Assembly: GCA_024639145.1 (NCBI GenBank)
Contig: JAHEIZ010000017.1
Location: forward strand, 1-48,987
Direction: 5' to 3'
DNA from: Actinomycetes bacterium
Lineage (GTDB): Bacteria; Actinomycetota; Actinomycetes; S36-B12
DNA length: 48,987 nt
Shown here: in pieces, positions 20,436-28,999 of the stretch
Numbering within the stretch: the first letter of the stretch is position 1
Layout: the number at the start of each line of letters is the position of its first letter
Notes under the pieces: model-generated
The model's input: only the letters and a program-made list of their open reading frames with translations
What the model was told of the DNA's origin: nothing
Database searches by the model: none
Program-made: the position numbers and the translations under genes

Positions 20436-22529
20436 ATGACTCACGACACGTCAGTCGGGCCAGAGGGCGGCTTCCCCGCCGACAGGTCTGACTTCGTGCT
20501 GCCCGTCTCCGGTGATATCTCCCCACTCGTACACCTCATTGAGGATCACACGTCGGTCGAGCCCGGCGAGGCCAGTCGCGCCCAACTGAGCGTGCGCAAC
20601 ATCAGCGGAGTTGTCGAGAGCTTCGACCTGACCGTCCTGGGCCCGGCCGAGCCCTGGGTCGAGATCATGCCGACGGCCCTCTCGCTCTTCCCGGGCGACG
20701 AGGGAACAGCAGTCGTCACCTTCCGGCCGCCGATGTCCTCCACCGTGGTCGCAGGCGACTACATCGTGGGCGTCCGGGCCATGTCACACGTCTCCCGCGC
20801 CTGCACTGCCGCTGACGAAATCCTGGTGGCGGTTGCGCCGTTCTATCGGTTCGCCACGGATATCTCCCGCACGACGTTTGCCGTGCGCACCAAGGCCAAG
20901 ACGCAGATTCGCATCATGAATCAGGGCAACTCCACGCTCACCTACCGCATCAGCGCTGTTGATCCCGAGGGCTATATCCGAGTTGTCGTGCCGGTCGAGG
21001 AGATCACCCTCGCTCCGGGTGAGTCGACCTGGATCACTGTCATCGGGAAGATGGCACCGCGCATCTTCGGCTCCTCGAATGACACGCGCACGATCATCGC
21101 GACGATCACTCCCCTGAGTGATCCACTCACTCAGGCGCCGATCGTCGGCGTGGATCCGGTAGAGCAGCGCATCAACATCCTGCACAAGCCGTTCATCCGG
21201 CTGCGGCTCGGACTCTTCGGTCGCCTCGTGCTTCTCATCGCGATTCTGGCCCTGATCGCCGCCTTCATTTTCGCGCGCATTCTCGACAACACCCCCCCGA
21301 CGGCCACGGGGGCTCCGCCCGTGCCTGAGAACTTCACAGCTACGCTCAATGACTCGAATCAGCCGGTACTGACGTGGGAAGCCGCATCCGGAGCGCAGCA
21401 GTACTCCATCTACGGCGTAGGTGCCGCAGGCGATCCCGTGCCCTCGACATCACCGACGCCCGCTGCCTCGGCAACTCCCGCGCCGACTGTCACCGTGACA
21501 GTCGCACCCGCCGCTTACACGTCACGCGAAGGCCTGATGTTCGTGCCGGCCGTTGCCACCAGCGCTCCGGTCGCTGACTCCTCTGCCTTGACTGAACTTC
21601 CCGCTGCATCGCCTTCCGCAACTCCGCCGGCATCCCCATCACCATTGACTTCGGGATCTCACGACATCGCCCGGCTTCCCTCACCGGTGTGCGACAACTG
21701 CACGGAGATCGCGACCGTCGACGCAGGAACGACGCGCTACGTCGCTGAGCAGGCCAAGGCCGGCGAGAACTGCTACCGCATCTCGGCCAAGGTGGGCACC
21801 ACTCAGTCGCTGTACAGCCCGCAGACATGCATCATCGTGCCGGCCACGAATGTGCTCGACACCGACGGCGACGGCGTGGCCGATGCACCGGATGCGAATG
21901 GCGACGGACAACCCGAGACGGTTGATACCAACGGTGATGGCGTGCCGGATGCCTCGGGAGACGCGAACGGTGACGGGCAGGCCGATGCCGGAGCTGCCCC
22001 GGCGGCACCCGCCGCAGCACCGGTGATCGCACCGTGCCCGCCGGTCAAGCCGCATGCTCGCGCCGCATCCTCCGACACGGTCGCGATCTTGTGGAAGAAG
22101 GCAGTCAAGCCGCCGAAGGGAATGACGGCACCCGATCCCGCAGCTTCAAGCGCGGCTCCGGCACCTGCCGGTGGCAAGGACGGCGCATCAACCACGGCTG
22201 CTGCGGATACCAGCAAGGTCTGCGATCCGGCCAAGGAGATCACCGGCTGGACGATTCAACGCCAGATCTTCACCGGTTGGTCCGACGTGAGCCCCGAGGG
22301 CAAGGCCGATGACACGGCCATCGAGATCACCGGGCTTACGGCAGATACCGAGTACTGCTATCGCATGCGCGCAAAGGCAGCCGACGCGAATTCCGTCTAC
22401 TCGAAGAAGTTCTGCACCATGACACTTCCGGGAATTGACCCCGCTCCGAGCCCCGGTGTCTCGGAAAGTGCAGGCCAGCCGAGTGCCACTCCTTCAGCCA
22501 GCCCCTCTGTGCGAGTGCTTGAGCCGTAA
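20436..22529 (+). CDS. eCIS-associated membrane protein with Ig-like, Fn3-like and calcium-type repeats
   Basis: A 697-residue protein with one membrane helix at ~258-282, preceded by arginines, so the N-terminal 250 residues should be cytoplasmic. Those residues look like two COG1470/NEW3-type beta domains (PGEASRAQLSVRNISGVVESF; TKAKTQIRIMNQGNSTLTY). The outer part has Fn3-like pieces separated by proline/alanine/serine linkers, and at about residues 475-518 a run of aspartate repeats (DTDGDGVADAPDANGDG and two more) like thrombospondin type 3 calcium loops. Cysteines pair within the outer part. It lies convergent to, and touching, the last gene of the CIS operon. Similar membrane proteins accompany CIS in Streptomyces (CisA), where they connect particle to membrane; equivalence is my inference. 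Confidence 0.75.
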   Translation: MTHDTSVGPEGGFPADRSDFVLPVSGDISPLVHLIEDHTSVEPGEASRAQLSVRNISGVVESFDLTVLGPAEPWVEIMPTALSLFPGDEGTAVVTFRPPMSSTVVAGDYIVGVRAMSHVSRACTAADEILVAVAPFYRFATDISRTTFAVRTKAKTQIRIMNQGNSTLTYRISAVDPEGYIRVVVPVEEITLAPGESTWITVIGKMAPRIFGSSNDTRTIIATITPLSDPLTQAPIVGVDPVEQRINILHKPFIRLRLGLFGRLVLLIAILALIAAFIFARILDNTPPTATGAPPVPENFTATLNDSNQPVLTWEAASGAQQYSIYGVGAAGDPVPSTSPTPAASATPAPTVTVTVAPAAYTSREGLMFVPAVATSAPVADSSALTELPAASPSATPPASPSPLTSGSHDIARLPSPVCDNCTEIATVDAGTTRYVAEQAKAGENCYRISAKVGTTQSLYSPQTCIIVPATNVLDTDGDGVADAPDANGDGQPETVDTNGDGVPDASGDANGDGQADAGAAPAAPAAAPVIAPCPPVKPHARAASSDTVAILWKKAVKPPKGMTAPDPAASSAAPAPAGGKDGASTTAAADTSKVCDPAKEITGWTIQRQIFTGWSDVSPEGKADDTAIEITGLTADTEYCYRMRAKAADANSVYSKKFCTMTLPGIDPAPSPGVSESAGQPSATPSASPSVRVLEP

Positions 22530-24203
22530 CTAGTTCTGCGTCGTGCTGGATCCCACGCCGGGGATTCCCGGCGTGCGGGTTCCGTTCTGGAAGCCGAACA
22601 CCTTGGGAGCCTGCGGCACCTCGAGGAACTGAGTTCCGCTGATCGCCACCTCGCCCACGTCGAATGTGACAGCCCCGCGCGGCGGGTACACCGTGTCAAT
22701 GGTCAAGGTGATCGTCTTGGTCACGTTCTGCGGAAATTGCACCAGCTGTCGTGAATCGGCAGCGAGATCGACCGAGGCCAGTGTCGTGGTCATCTTCGAG
22801 CCGTCGTCGAATGCCAGTGTGATGTCCTTGGGAGTCGCGAGTGCCCGTGAGTCGAACTGCTCGCTCTGAATGCCAGGGAAGATCACCATGCGATCTATCT
22901 CAGTGGCCTGCGCAAGCGTGTAGGTGAGCACGGTTCCGGCGCCGAATGTCGTCGACGGGGCTGATGCCCAGAAGGTTCGTGCGTCTGCCGTGGCCAGCGC
23001 CTGAGCCTCGATGCCCGGCAGCGACGACGTGGCCGTGACAGTCTCGATGGTCACTGCCTTGCCGCTGTAGGGATCGATCCACTGATTGACCACCTGGAAG
23101 GCCCGAGTAAGGCCGAAGCGCAGCTGGAATGCACCGGGGCCGAAGAACGCGAATGCAAGTGCCGCAATCACGACACCGCCGATGGCAAAGGCGAAGATGG
23201 GTGTGCGCCAGCTGCTGCTGACTCGCCCTTGGCGCTTGCGATCCTCCTCGGCGACCTTCTCCTTGTCCTGCTGACTCATGGCCACCACGGTCGGCGCCAC
23301 CTGAAGTCCTGCCAACACCTCACCGCACTGCTCGCAATACCGATGACTGCTCGGATTGAGCCGACCGCAGTGCTCGCACACGAGGTCGATCTGCTCCTTC
23401 ACCGTGACCTTCAGAGGAGCGGTGCGCTCGATGGTGGCATTGACCGTCTGCGGGGCACGTGCGCGAATGCGATCGTCACCGTCGAAGTCCGGATCCGCGG
23501 CCTGGGCCTCGGCAACAAGTGCGGCTTCGGCGAGCCTGCGCAGCTCGGCTTCGCGCTCCAGCCGAGCGCGCTCGGCTTCCTCCGCCGCCAGCCGGCGTGC
23601 TTCCTCGGCCGCAGCGATCTCGAATTCCCGCTGATCGGGAATGATGCCGAAGATCGCGATCGAGACAAGGGCCCACCCGATGAGCAGAGGTGAGGCCAGT
23701 GCCGCGCCCGTCGTGCCGCTGATACGACCGAAGAGCAGAATCAGCACGATGGCCAAGGTGAGGCCAGCCAGCATGCCCGTCACGAATCGATCAGTGTCGC
23801 GACGCATGCCACGCCACAGCAGAGCGAGTGCTCCGGGCTCGGGCGTCACATCTTCAGCTATGCCAGGCGTGCCGGAATCGAAGTCCTCGACAATCACGGG
23901 CATCATCGAAATGGTGGCGACCGGCAGGACAGTCACGGGCGCAGGGGCGCTCACCTCGATCTCGAGGACTTCTTCCGCCACCGGCTCATCCGCTGCCGGC
24001 ATCATATCGTCGGCGCTTCCCGCCTCAGCTTCTGCGTCATTCTCGAGCTGACCGGGTACCTGAGGATCCACGGGTGGCTCGGGAGCCCACGGAGGAACAC
24101 CGGCGAATTCGAGATAGGCGAAGCAATGCGGGCAATGGGGTTGCCAGGGAACCACCGTCGCGCACTTGGTGCACAAGATGTTCGGATGTTCCTGGGTTGA
24201 CAT
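22530..24203 (-). CDS. eCIS-associated zinc-ribbon membrane protein with discoidin-like C-terminus
   Basis: A 557-residue protein. Two zinc ribbons: Cys11/14/24/27 and Cys276/279/290/293 (CEHC..CEQC). Membrane helices lie at about 140-159, 168-188 and 334-354, with an acidic, charged linker before and an EARRLAAEEAERARLEREAE coiled coil at 190-235. This topology puts both ribbons inside and the C-terminal 200 residues outside. The outer domain (ATADARTFWASAPSTTFGAG, EIDRMVIFPG, PKDITLAFDDG) has the pattern of a discoidin/F5-8-C carbohydrate-binding fold seen in zinc-ribbon NADase-type proteins. Last gene of the minus-strand CIS operon, 5 bases after tail protein I. Likely ties the particle to the membrane or senses the envelope; unproven. 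Confidence 0.75.
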   Translation of the reverse strand: MSTQEHPNILCTKCATVVPWQPHCPHCFAYLEFAGVPPWAPEPPVDPQVPGQLENDAEAEAGSADDMMPAADEPVAEEVLEIEVSAPAPVTVLPVATISMMPVIVEDFDSGTPGIAEDVTPEPGALALLWRGMRRDTDRFVTGMLAGLTLAIVLILLFGRISGTTGAALASPLLIGWALVSIAIFGIIPDQREFEIAAAEEARRLAAEEAERARLEREAELRRLAEAALVAEAQAADPDFDGDDRIRARAPQTVNATIERTAPLKVTVKEQIDLVCEHCGRLNPSSHRYCEQCGEVLAGLQVAPTVVAMSQQDKEKVAEEDRKRQGRVSSSWRTPIFAFAIGGVVIAALAFAFFGPGAFQLRFGLTRAFQVVNQWIDPYSGKAVTIETVTATSSLPGIEAQALATADARTFWASAPSTTFGAGTVLTYTLAQATEIDRMVIFPGIQSEQFDSRALATPKDITLAFDDGSKMTTTLASVDLAADSRQLVQFPQNVTKTITLTIDTVYPPRGAVTFDVGEVAISGTQFLEVPQAPKVFGFQNGTRTPGIPGVGSSTTQN

Positions 24204-24208
24204 GGGGA

Positions 24209-24784
24209 TCAGCCGCCCGCAACCACCGTCATGCTGACGTGAGCCGGAACGATGTCGCGAGCGATTCGAGTGATGCGCTCGATCTCCGCAGGGCTGCGAT
24301 CAGTCGTGGTGATGCTGAGCACGACCGTATGCGTGGTCGACTCCTTCCAGTCCTCCGGGTTCGTCGGACGATCAGAGGTGTCGACGCGGCCGAAGTCGGA
24401 GATCACGAGGGCGCTCACTTCGTGGGGCACGAGACGATCATGCAGTGCTCGAGCCGTGCCGGCCCACTTGGCTCGCTGAGCCGCAGTGGTGACGTCGCGA
24501 CGCACCTTGTCCTCGGTCCAGAGGTCATCCATCGATGCGAGAACCCAGTCGCCCATGTAGCGCACCATGTCGAGGGGAGCGAGGTTCGAGTCGAGATAGG
24601 CATCGAAGCAGTCGAGCACGCTGATCACGGGGGCGATGACCTCGTCGAGTCCGTCGAGCATCCGGCACACGAAAGGGTCATCCTGCAGCATGCCCGGGAT
24701 CTGCGTACGCATCGGGAATGGACTGTTCAGCCCGGGAATCTCCTTGCGGCTACTGGACTGCATCAAGCTGAGATCGCCGGTCAT
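24209..24784 (-). CDS. eCIS baseplate protein, phage tail protein I-like (Afp12 type)
   Basis: A 191-residue protein. QDDPFVCRMLDGLDEVIAPVISVLDCFDAYLDSNLAPLDMVRYMGDWVLASMDDLW is the typical gpI/Afp12 N-terminal segment of contractile tails (helical, ending with a G-D/E-W element). A C-terminal alpha/beta piece (THTVVLSITTTDRSPAEIERITRIARDIVPAH) follows. In phage P2 and eCIS this protein and the J protein form the baseplate wedges around the spike. Its ATG overlaps the stop of the J gene (ATGA). It is much shorter than Afp12 of Serratia, as in actinobacterial systems. Confidence 0.88.
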   Translation of the reverse strand: MTGDLSLMQSSSRKEIPGLNSPFPMRTQIPGMLQDDPFVCRMLDGLDEVIAPVISVLDCFDAYLDSNLAPLDMVRYMGDWVLASMDDLWTEDKVRRDVTTAAQRAKWAGTARALHDRLVPHEVSALVISDFGRVDTSDRPTNPEDWKESTTHTVVLSITTTDRSPAEIERITRIARDIVPAHVSMTVVAGG

Positions 24785-26721
24785 TCGACGGTCTCCAGCT
24801 CGTTGCCCACGCAGAAGACGAGCTCACGCGGGCCGGGCTGCACCTTGTCGATGGGCTCACCGCGTGCCCCGGTGACGACATCGACGGGAACAAGGCGAAT
24901 GAGATCGACGTATGCGACACCCGGCACCCGCTGGATCACCGCATGTGCATCACCCACGAGTAGTGCGCGCCCGTAGGGCCACCCCGTTCCGGCATAACCG
25001 CCGATGAGCGGGTGCATGAACCTGCGCAGATCGCGATCGGCCTGCTCAAGAACGACCTCGCGCACAGCACCGGGAGCGAGCGCGATCCGCGCAGCAACCG
25101 CTGCACCGAGGTAGCGCGGTGGCTCGATGTGAACAGTGGCACCCAGCGGTCGCCGCTCGTCGATGAACTCACGCGCGTGACGCAGCACAGACTTGCGGGG
25201 CTGCAGCAGCTCGAAGTCGCGCACGTCATCGGGAACGCTGGGGACAACCTGGATGAGCACGTGGCCCGGGCGCTCGAGTGCAGTGCCGTCGATGCAGGTC
25301 ACACGGGCGAGCGACGGCGCGGCCAAAGTGGTCAACAATTCGTAATCGCGCACCGTGACAGCACGCATTTGGGTGCGCACCGTGATCGCGGCCCGCTCCT
25401 TGACATCGTCGATGGTCTCGGCATCCATGCCTCCGCTGGCGGACTGGGGATTCGAGACACGTGAGACGAACGGGATGCTTGAGCGCAGAACAGTCAAGGT
25501 GCCCTCATCGACATTGCCCTCGACGCCGCCGCCGACCAGGTAGCGAGGAACGCGCACCATTGCGCCAGCAGGCGGTGTCGCGCCGTAGGCCCGCACGCCT
25601 CCTTCGGGAAGTCGGACGATCGGACCGAAGCGCAATTCACCGGAGACCTCGTCGATGGTGAAGTGGCGGTCGTCAGGGCCCGAGTCGGCGAAGCTCTCTA
25701 CTCGAGTCCACGGCTCCCAGCCCTCGATGCCGCTGACCTCGGCGAGGAGGTTGTCCTGCCCGGCAATCAGCGGAAAGCGACTGAGCTGAAGGCGATCACC
25801 GGGGGTACCTGCGCATGGTCCGATGATGTCGTCCTCGATCGGCTCGCAGTGCTGGGCCTCCACGAGGCCGCCGATGGTCGTAGCGCGCACCTCGTAGATG
25901 CCCGGCGCCCTCGTGTAGGCCGGCTGATCGCCGACAGTCTCGATCACCTGAACGCGCAGCCAGGCCGAGGTCATTCCGCCAATCGAGGATCGTGCGTGAC
26001 GGGGGACGAAAATGTCGATGTTGCCCGGACGGTTGAAGCCGCCAGTGTCATCACGCAGGACATTCGCCGTGATCCACTGCTGGCCGTCCCAGGACTCGAT
26101 GACGATCGGTGGACGCTTCGGGTCGACGCCTACACCCTCGTAGGAATCATCGGCGCGCACCTCGAGCCGCACGAAGCAATGGCCAGCAGGCTGAGTGAGG
26201 CCCAGGTACATCGCATCGCCGACGACCGGTTCGGTGGAGAAGATCTCGAACTCGACATTTCGCGAGCGTGCTTCGTCCTGTGCGACGAATGGCCCGTCGG
26301 TCGACTTGGTCAGGATCCGCTCAACCTCGATAGTCGTGATCACGAGGTCGTCCATGGTGGTGAAGATGGTCGCCATGTCAGTCGAATTTCGGATGGTGGA
26401 GACCTCGGTGCCCCGGGGCACCTCGACATCGACATCCTGATCGATCGAGAGCCAGAACTCGACTGGTGCGATCGCGGCGGCAGGCGGGATCATCCGCTCG
26501 CCGAGCAGGTCAAGGAACTTCACGTAGTGCAGATCAGGAACTCGGTTGAGCCGATAGATCAGCTGATCGACGAGATACGCGAAGGTCTCGATAAGCGTCA
26601 CGCCCGGATCGGAGACGTTGTGATCGGTCCACTCCGGATTGCGAAGCTGAACCATGCGCTTGGCCTCGTCAACGAGATCCTGGAATCCCCGGTCGTCGAG
26701 ATTAGGTGCGGGAAGCGTCAC
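24781..26721 (-). CDS. eCIS baseplate protein J (Afp11 type)
   Basis: A 646-residue protein of the 'putative baseplate assembly protein' family. It starts PNLDDRGFQDLVDEAKRMV and has HNVSDPGVTLIETFAYLVDQLIYRLNRVPD, the hallmark of Afp11/gpJ. The C-terminal half contains AITVRTQMRAVTVRDYELLTTLAAPSLARV and HIEPPRYLGAAVAARIALAPGA, the baseplate-J core. It forms the wedge that links the hub to the sheath and opens on firing. The start overlaps the end of the gp25-like gene (ATGA) and the end overlaps the tail protein I gene, so translation is coupled throughout. Confidence 0.93.
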   Translation of the reverse strand: MTLPAPNLDDRGFQDLVDEAKRMVQLRNPEWTDHNVSDPGVTLIETFAYLVDQLIYRLNRVPDLHYVKFLDLLGERMIPPAAAIAPVEFWLSIDQDVDVEVPRGTEVSTIRNSTDMATIFTTMDDLVITTIEVERILTKSTDGPFVAQDEARSRNVEFEIFSTEPVVGDAMYLGLTQPAGHCFVRLEVRADDSYEGVGVDPKRPPIVIESWDGQQWITANVLRDDTGGFNRPGNIDIFVPRHARSSIGGMTSAWLRVQVIETVGDQPAYTRAPGIYEVRATTIGGLVEAQHCEPIEDDIIGPCAGTPGDRLQLSRFPLIAGQDNLLAEVSGIEGWEPWTRVESFADSGPDDRHFTIDEVSGELRFGPIVRLPEGGVRAYGATPPAGAMVRVPRYLVGGGVEGNVDEGTLTVLRSSIPFVSRVSNPQSASGGMDAETIDDVKERAAITVRTQMRAVTVRDYELLTTLAAPSLARVTCIDGTALERPGHVLIQVVPSVPDDVRDFELLQPRKSVLRHAREFIDERRPLGATVHIEPPRYLGAAVAARIALAPGAVREVVLEQADRDLRRFMHPLIGGYAGTGWPYGRALLVGDAHAVIQRVPGVAYVDLIRLVPVDVVTGARGEPIDKVQPGPRELVFCVGNELETVE

Positions 26722-27140
26722 GATTGCTCCTCAGAGGGGATCAGGTAGAACGGAACGAGCAGGTTACGGGGGTCATAGCTGCCCTTGAGCTGGTACTGGA
26801 TGTCGATGAGCAGACGGCTGGGGTCGCCGTCGTACATCACCTGGACACCCAGGACGTCAATGCGCGGCTCCCATCGCACGAGCGATTGCTCGACCTCGAT
26901 CTGGATACGCGTGACGAGATCAGGGGTGCTGGGCTCGAACACCATGTCGTGGATCGCGCACCCGAACTCGGGGCGCATCGGCCTTTCGCCGTAGGCGGTG
27001 CCCAGGATGAGGCGAATCGCCTGCTCGACATTCGCGGTGCCCTGCACCATGGCCATGCCACCGCGGGCGTTGATGGAGAACGGGTAGGCGAAGCCCCGAC
27101 CGGTAAAGGCGGAGTCGACTCGCGTGACGTCGTTACTCAA
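26718..27140 (-). CDS. eCIS gp25-like baseplate wedge protein (Afp9 type)
   Basis: A 140-residue protein of the GPW/gp25 family: FAYPFSINARGGMAMVQGTANVEQAIRLILGTAYGERPMRPEFGCAIHDMVFEP, then VEQSLVRWEPRIDVLGVQV. The E-P-R core (here WEPRI) forms the beta sheet that receives the first sheath ring and starts sheath polymerisation. Four-base overlaps on both sides (with the spike gene and the J gene) show tight operon organisation. Confidence 0.94.
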   Translation of the reverse strand: MSNDVTRVDSAFTGRGFAYPFSINARGGMAMVQGTANVEQAIRLILGTAYGERPMRPEFGCAIHDMVFEPSTPDLVTRIQIEVEQSLVRWEPRIDVLGVQVMYDGDPSRLLIDIQYQLKGSYDPRNLLVPFYLIPSEEQS

Positions 27141-28999
27141 TTGAGCTTCACCACCGCTCCCTTGAGAGTGAGCGGACCTGAAGCCTCGACGGTGACACTC
27201 GCACCCTTGAGCTTCGCGGATCCGGTTGCATTGAGATTGATGTTGCTCGCCGACACGTCGAGGGTGCCCTTGCCATTCACCTTGATCGCGCCCTTACTCG
27301 TCACCGAGACCTCATTCGCAGTCACCTTCGCGCTCTTCTTGGTGGTCACGGCGACATCGGCGTCGGAGTTGATCGTGACTCCGCCCTCGCCCTTCGTACT
27401 GATCGTGATGCCCTTCTTGTCGCTCATCACGATCGAGCAAGTCTGGCCGTTCTTCGTGCGAATCGTGATGCCGGAGTCATCACCCTCGTCGTCGAAGATC
27501 AGCTGATGACCGGTCTTGGTGGTGAAGACCTGCTTGACGGGTGAGCCGTCCTTCATCAATTGCGCAGCCGGCACCTTGCCCGAACCCTTGCCGAATAATC
27601 CGCCGATGACATAGGGGGTCTCGAGCTGACCATTCTCAAAGGCGACCAGCACTTCATCCTTCGGCGCAGGCAGTGCCTGCCAGCCCACGCCCTGACCAGC
27701 ACCCATCTGCACGATCTGGGCCCAGCCGGTGATGTACGTCTTATCGAGCCACGGCAGGGTCAGGTTGACCCTGCCCTTCTTCAAGGGATCCTCGATCGAG
27801 TTGACGATCGCGGGGTACACGCCATCAAGCTTGAGCCGCGTAGCCACCTCGCCCTGGATGCCCGCGAGTGATCGATCCTCCACACCTGTGCTGTACAAGG
27901 TGGTGATGAAGCCGCTCTCGCCGCCGAACTCGTGCACGAGGGCGGTGATGAGGTAGTCGCCCTCCAATTGCTCGGCGTTCTTCACCTTGACAGCCTCATT
28001 GAGCCGAGCTGCCGGATGACCGCGTGCGACTAGTTCGAGATCCACGGAGGCACCCGAGAGGCGCCGGGCGTAACCCTTGGCCATGGCATTGGCCTCGGCC
28101 GTACTCGAGGCCATGCGGTCGACCGAGGTACGCGGACCCATCTTCTTGCTGCCAAGCCCGGCAGCGCTGCGACGAAGGTTGATCATCTTGCGCATGTCAC
28201 TCGACGTGCTCTCGGAGCCCAGGGCTGCCTGATTCTGCTTGTGATCCCAACCCGCGACCCTTGCCTTGCTGGCATAGCCGAGGCCGGTGCTCATGCCGCG
28301 CAAGGCGATCACACGGCCATCACCGACCTCGAAAGTCTTGGCACCTGTCCAGCCACCGGAGGCAGATGGCCTGGCCTGCGGGCCCCAGGAAAGCTTGGCT
28401 TTCGGGCGCTTGAGCTCGGTATAGGGGTGCACGAAGGCGATGTACCCGAGCTCGCGGGCAAGCCGGCAGATGAAGTCCCAGTCTGTTTCGTTCACCTGCA
28501 CGATGGTGTCGTGCTTGATCTTGGTGGTGGTGATGCGCGAAGTCGACGTCAGGCTGAAGGGGTTGAGGCCGTACTCGCCCGCGACCTTCTTGACGACGTC
28601 GGAGTAGGTCATCTCCTTGAAGAGACGAGTCTTCGTGGCCGAGAGCATGTCACTCGCGGAGTCGGAGAGCCGGAAAACGGTGCGCATTCCGGAGCCCTCA
28701 TCGACGATTGACTCGACGCTGGTGAGAGTCCCGACAAAAAGCAGCTCACCCATCGAATTACCCTGCGCGTAGGAGTAGACGGAGTACGTGCTCGACTTGT
28801 AGAAGATGTAGCGCGAGTACTTGCCGCCATCGTTCGCCGGCTCCATGAGCTCGATCTCGCATGTGCGCGGCAGGAAGGTCGAGGCATCGATAGTGACCCG
28901 CGAGATCGTGCTCTGGGCAGACTTCTTGACCTCATCGCCATCGCGGAAGATCACGAACTCCGTGGCAGACTTGTCATAGTCGTATCCGAAGAGGGCCAT
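27137..28999 (-). CDS. eCIS VgrG-like spike protein (Afp8 type)
   Basis: A 620-residue trimeric central spike. Residues 1-~370 are the gp27/late-control-D-like hub (MALFGYDYDKSATEFVIFRDG; VNETDWDFICRLARELGYIAFVH). The OB-fold follows (VYPAIVNSIEDPLKKGRVNLTLPWLD ... GAGQGVGWQALPAPKDEVLVAFENG), then a short beta-helix needle of repeating valine/lysine/threonine strands to the C-terminus (ISTKGEGGVTINSDADVAVT). There is no extra C-terminal effector domain, so the tip must come from the PAAR-like protein encoded at 35742-36128. Its ATG shares a base with the stop of the LysM protein gene (TGATG). Confidence 0.94.
   Translation of the reverse strand: MALFGYDYDKSATEFVIFRDGDEVKKSAQSTISRVTIDASTFLPRTCEIELMEPANDGGKYSRYIFYKSSTYSVYSYAQGNSMGELLFVGTLTSVESIVDEGSGMRTVFRLSDSASDMLSATKTRLFKEMTYSDVVKKVAGEYGLNPFSLTSTSRITTTKIKHDTIVQVNETDWDFICRLARELGYIAFVHPYTELKRPKAKLSWGPQARPSASGGWTGAKTFEVGDGRVIALRGMSTGLGYASKARVAGWDHKQNQAALGSESTSSDMRKMINLRRSAAGLGSKKMGPRTSVDRMASSTAEANAMAKGYARRLSGASVDLELVARGHPAARLNEAVKVKNAEQLEGDYLITALVHEFGGESGFITTLYSTGVEDRSLAGIQGEVATRLKLDGVYPAIVNSIEDPLKKGRVNLTLPWLDKTYITGWAQIVQMGAGQGVGWQALPAPKDEVLVAFENGQLETPYVIGGLFGKGSGKVPAAQLMKDGSPVKQVFTTKTGHQLIFDDEGDDSGITIRTKNGQTCSIVMSDKKGITISTKGEGGVTINSDADVAVTTKKSAKVTANEVSVTSKGAIKVNGKGTLDVSASNINLNATGSAKLKGASVTVEASGPLTLKGAVVKLN

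Noticed and set aside
21292..21298. Run of seven C after the transmembrane segment as a phase-variation site
   Set aside because: Seven is short for slippage in high-GC DNA, the frame is intact, and it codes for an ordinary Thr-Pro-Pro linker.
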